A DNA stretch of 64,000 nucleotides from Gammaproteobacteria bacterium (GTDB lineage: Bacteria; Pseudomonadota; Gammaproteobacteria; Ga0077536): NCBI GenBank assembly GCA_021773835.1, contig JAJFJQ010000062.1, positions 62,001-126,000 on the forward strand. The letters run 5' to 3'. Below, piece after piece: positions 63,320 through 64,000 of this stretch. Made by a program: the position numbers and the translations under genes. A model generated the notes under the pieces. That model made no database searches. It was given only the letters and a program-made list of their open reading frames with translations, and was not told the origin of the DNA. Each line of letters begins with the position of its first letter. The first letter of the stretch is position 1.

Positions 63320-64000
63320 ATGCTAGCCGACCTTCCACTCCTTAGTCTGTGCGTTTGGGTTCCGATCATCGGTGGTCTGTGGGTGATATTTGCCGGTAGT
63401 CGCGTGCCGGCCTATGCAGTGCGCAACGACGCGCTGTTTATTTCGATGCTGAGCTTCGGTCTGACGCTATTGTTGTGGCGTGATTTCGACAATGGTGTCG
63501 CGGCTATGCAATTCACCGAGAAGCTGAACTGGATCGCGCCGTTCGATATTTTCTATCACATCGGCATAGACGGAATTGCCTTGCCGTTGATCTTGCTGAC
63601 ATCGTTCACAACGGTTTTGATCGTTCTTGCCGCTTGGGAAGTTATCACCGATCGGATCAACCAATATATGGGCGCCTTCTTGATCCTCGAAGGATTGATG
63701 ATCGGGGTATTTAGCGCGCTCGATGCGGTTTTGTTCTACGTGTTCTGGGAAGCGATGCTGATCCCGATGTTTTTAATCATTGGCATATGGGGCGGGCCAC
63801 GACGAGTCTATGCGACGATAAAGTTTTTTCTCTACACGTTTCTGGGATCCGTATTCATGCTGGTCGCGTTGCTGTACTTATATCAACAGACCAACGGTAG
63901 TTTCGCGATATCGGACATGCATGCAGTCTTACTTAGCTTGCCGCAGCAAAAATGGATCTTTGTCGCCTTCCTGCTGGCGTTTGCGGTGAAAGTGCCGATG
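63320..64000 (+). CDS. nuoM: NADH-quinone oxidoreductase subunit M (partial, cut by window end)
   Basis: The first 227 codons are present, starting at the ATG at 63320 (MLADLPLLSL). NuoM is the second antiporter-like pump of complex I. Visible landmarks are IGIDGIALPLILLTSFTT (about 83-100), the conserved Glu in VFWEAMLIPMFLIIGIWGG (about 141-159) and the start of the Lys-bearing helix FAVKVPM at the window edge. The rest, and nuoN, should continue beyond the window. Confidence 0.95.
   Translation, partial: MLADLPLLSLCVWVPIIGGLWVIFAGSRVPAYAVRNDALFISMLSFGLTLLLWRDFDNGVAAMQFTEKLNWIAPFDIFYHIGIDGIALPLILLTSFTTVLIVLAAWEVITDRINQYMGAFLILEGLMIGVFSALDAVLFYVFWEAMLIPMFLIIGIWGGPRRVYATIKFFLYTFLGSVFMLVALLYLYQQTNGSFAISDMHAVLLSLPQQKWIFVAFLLAFAVKVPM

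Noticed and set aside
51723-64000. Possible frameshifts in the nuo operon, suggested by overlapping frames
   Set aside because: Each overlap (nuoA/nuoB, nuoC/nuoD, nuoE/nuoF) is a short natural overlap and every subunit keeps its full set of motifs.

Overview
The window looks like a chromosomal segment of a Gram-negative bacterium, most likely a gammaproteobacterium outside the enteric and pseudomonad groups. The reasons are an LpxD lipid A enzyme, a ClpS-ClpA pair, a yciO/trpS/scpA/scpB/rluB block, the order tpiA-secG-tRNA-Leu-nuoA, and unfused nuoC and nuoD. Base composition is moderately GC-rich throughout. I saw no insertion sequence, prophage, CRISPR array or rRNA gene. This lineage assignment is inferred from gene order and families, not from a search.

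Layout. 1-7.6 kb: an oligopeptide-type ABC importer (tail of a probable binding protein, two permeases, a fused double ATPase), with a thiolase and a FadJ-like multifunctional enzyme lying between the permeases and the ATPase. 7.6-21.5 kb: mixed single genes and pairs (EamA exporter, phytanoyl-CoA dioxygenase-like protein, MATE pump, ECF sigma factor with a membrane VWA protein, glutathione reductase, YajD nuclease, MaoC hydratase, GST, luciferase-like oxidoreductase, enoyl-CoA hydratase, quinone oxidoreductase, diguanylate cyclase). 21.7-32 kb: two poorly known proteins and a glycosyltransferase, HMG-CoA lyase with a convergent GntR regulator, a solitary lpxD, a VKOR-thioredoxin fusion, pgpA, a lytic transglycosylase, ilvD and argA.

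32-37.6 kb (minus strand) is the least conventional part. It holds a compact run of a MaoC hydratase, a single-pass membrane protein, an asparagine-synthetase-like protein with Ser at position 2, a zinc-ribbon membrane protein, and a second asparagine-synthetase-like protein without a recognisable glutaminase site. The last four are translationally coupled or nearly so and could form an undescribed amide-bond or adenylation system.

37.8-51.6 kb is housekeeping: clpA/clpS, isocitrate lyase, a coupled yciI-bolA-DNA methyltransferase-dapE operon, a YciO/Sua5 protein, trpS, scpA, scpB, rluB, an endonuclease III-like glycosylase, tpiA, secG and tRNA-Leu(GAG). 51.7-64 kb is the NADH:quinone oxidoreductase operon nuoA to nuoL, with nuoM cut by the window end.

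Taken together, the genes suggest an aerobic, respiring heterotroph that uses acyl-CoA-type substrates: beta-oxidation enzymes, two MaoC hydratases, HMG-CoA lyase for leucine or ketone-body type breakdown, isocitrate lyase for growth on acetyl-CoA, and complex I for reoxidising NADH. Regulation visible in the sequence is limited to a few promoter-like hexamer pairs, three hairpins that look like terminators, one ECF sigma factor, one GntR regulator and one c-di-GMP enzyme.
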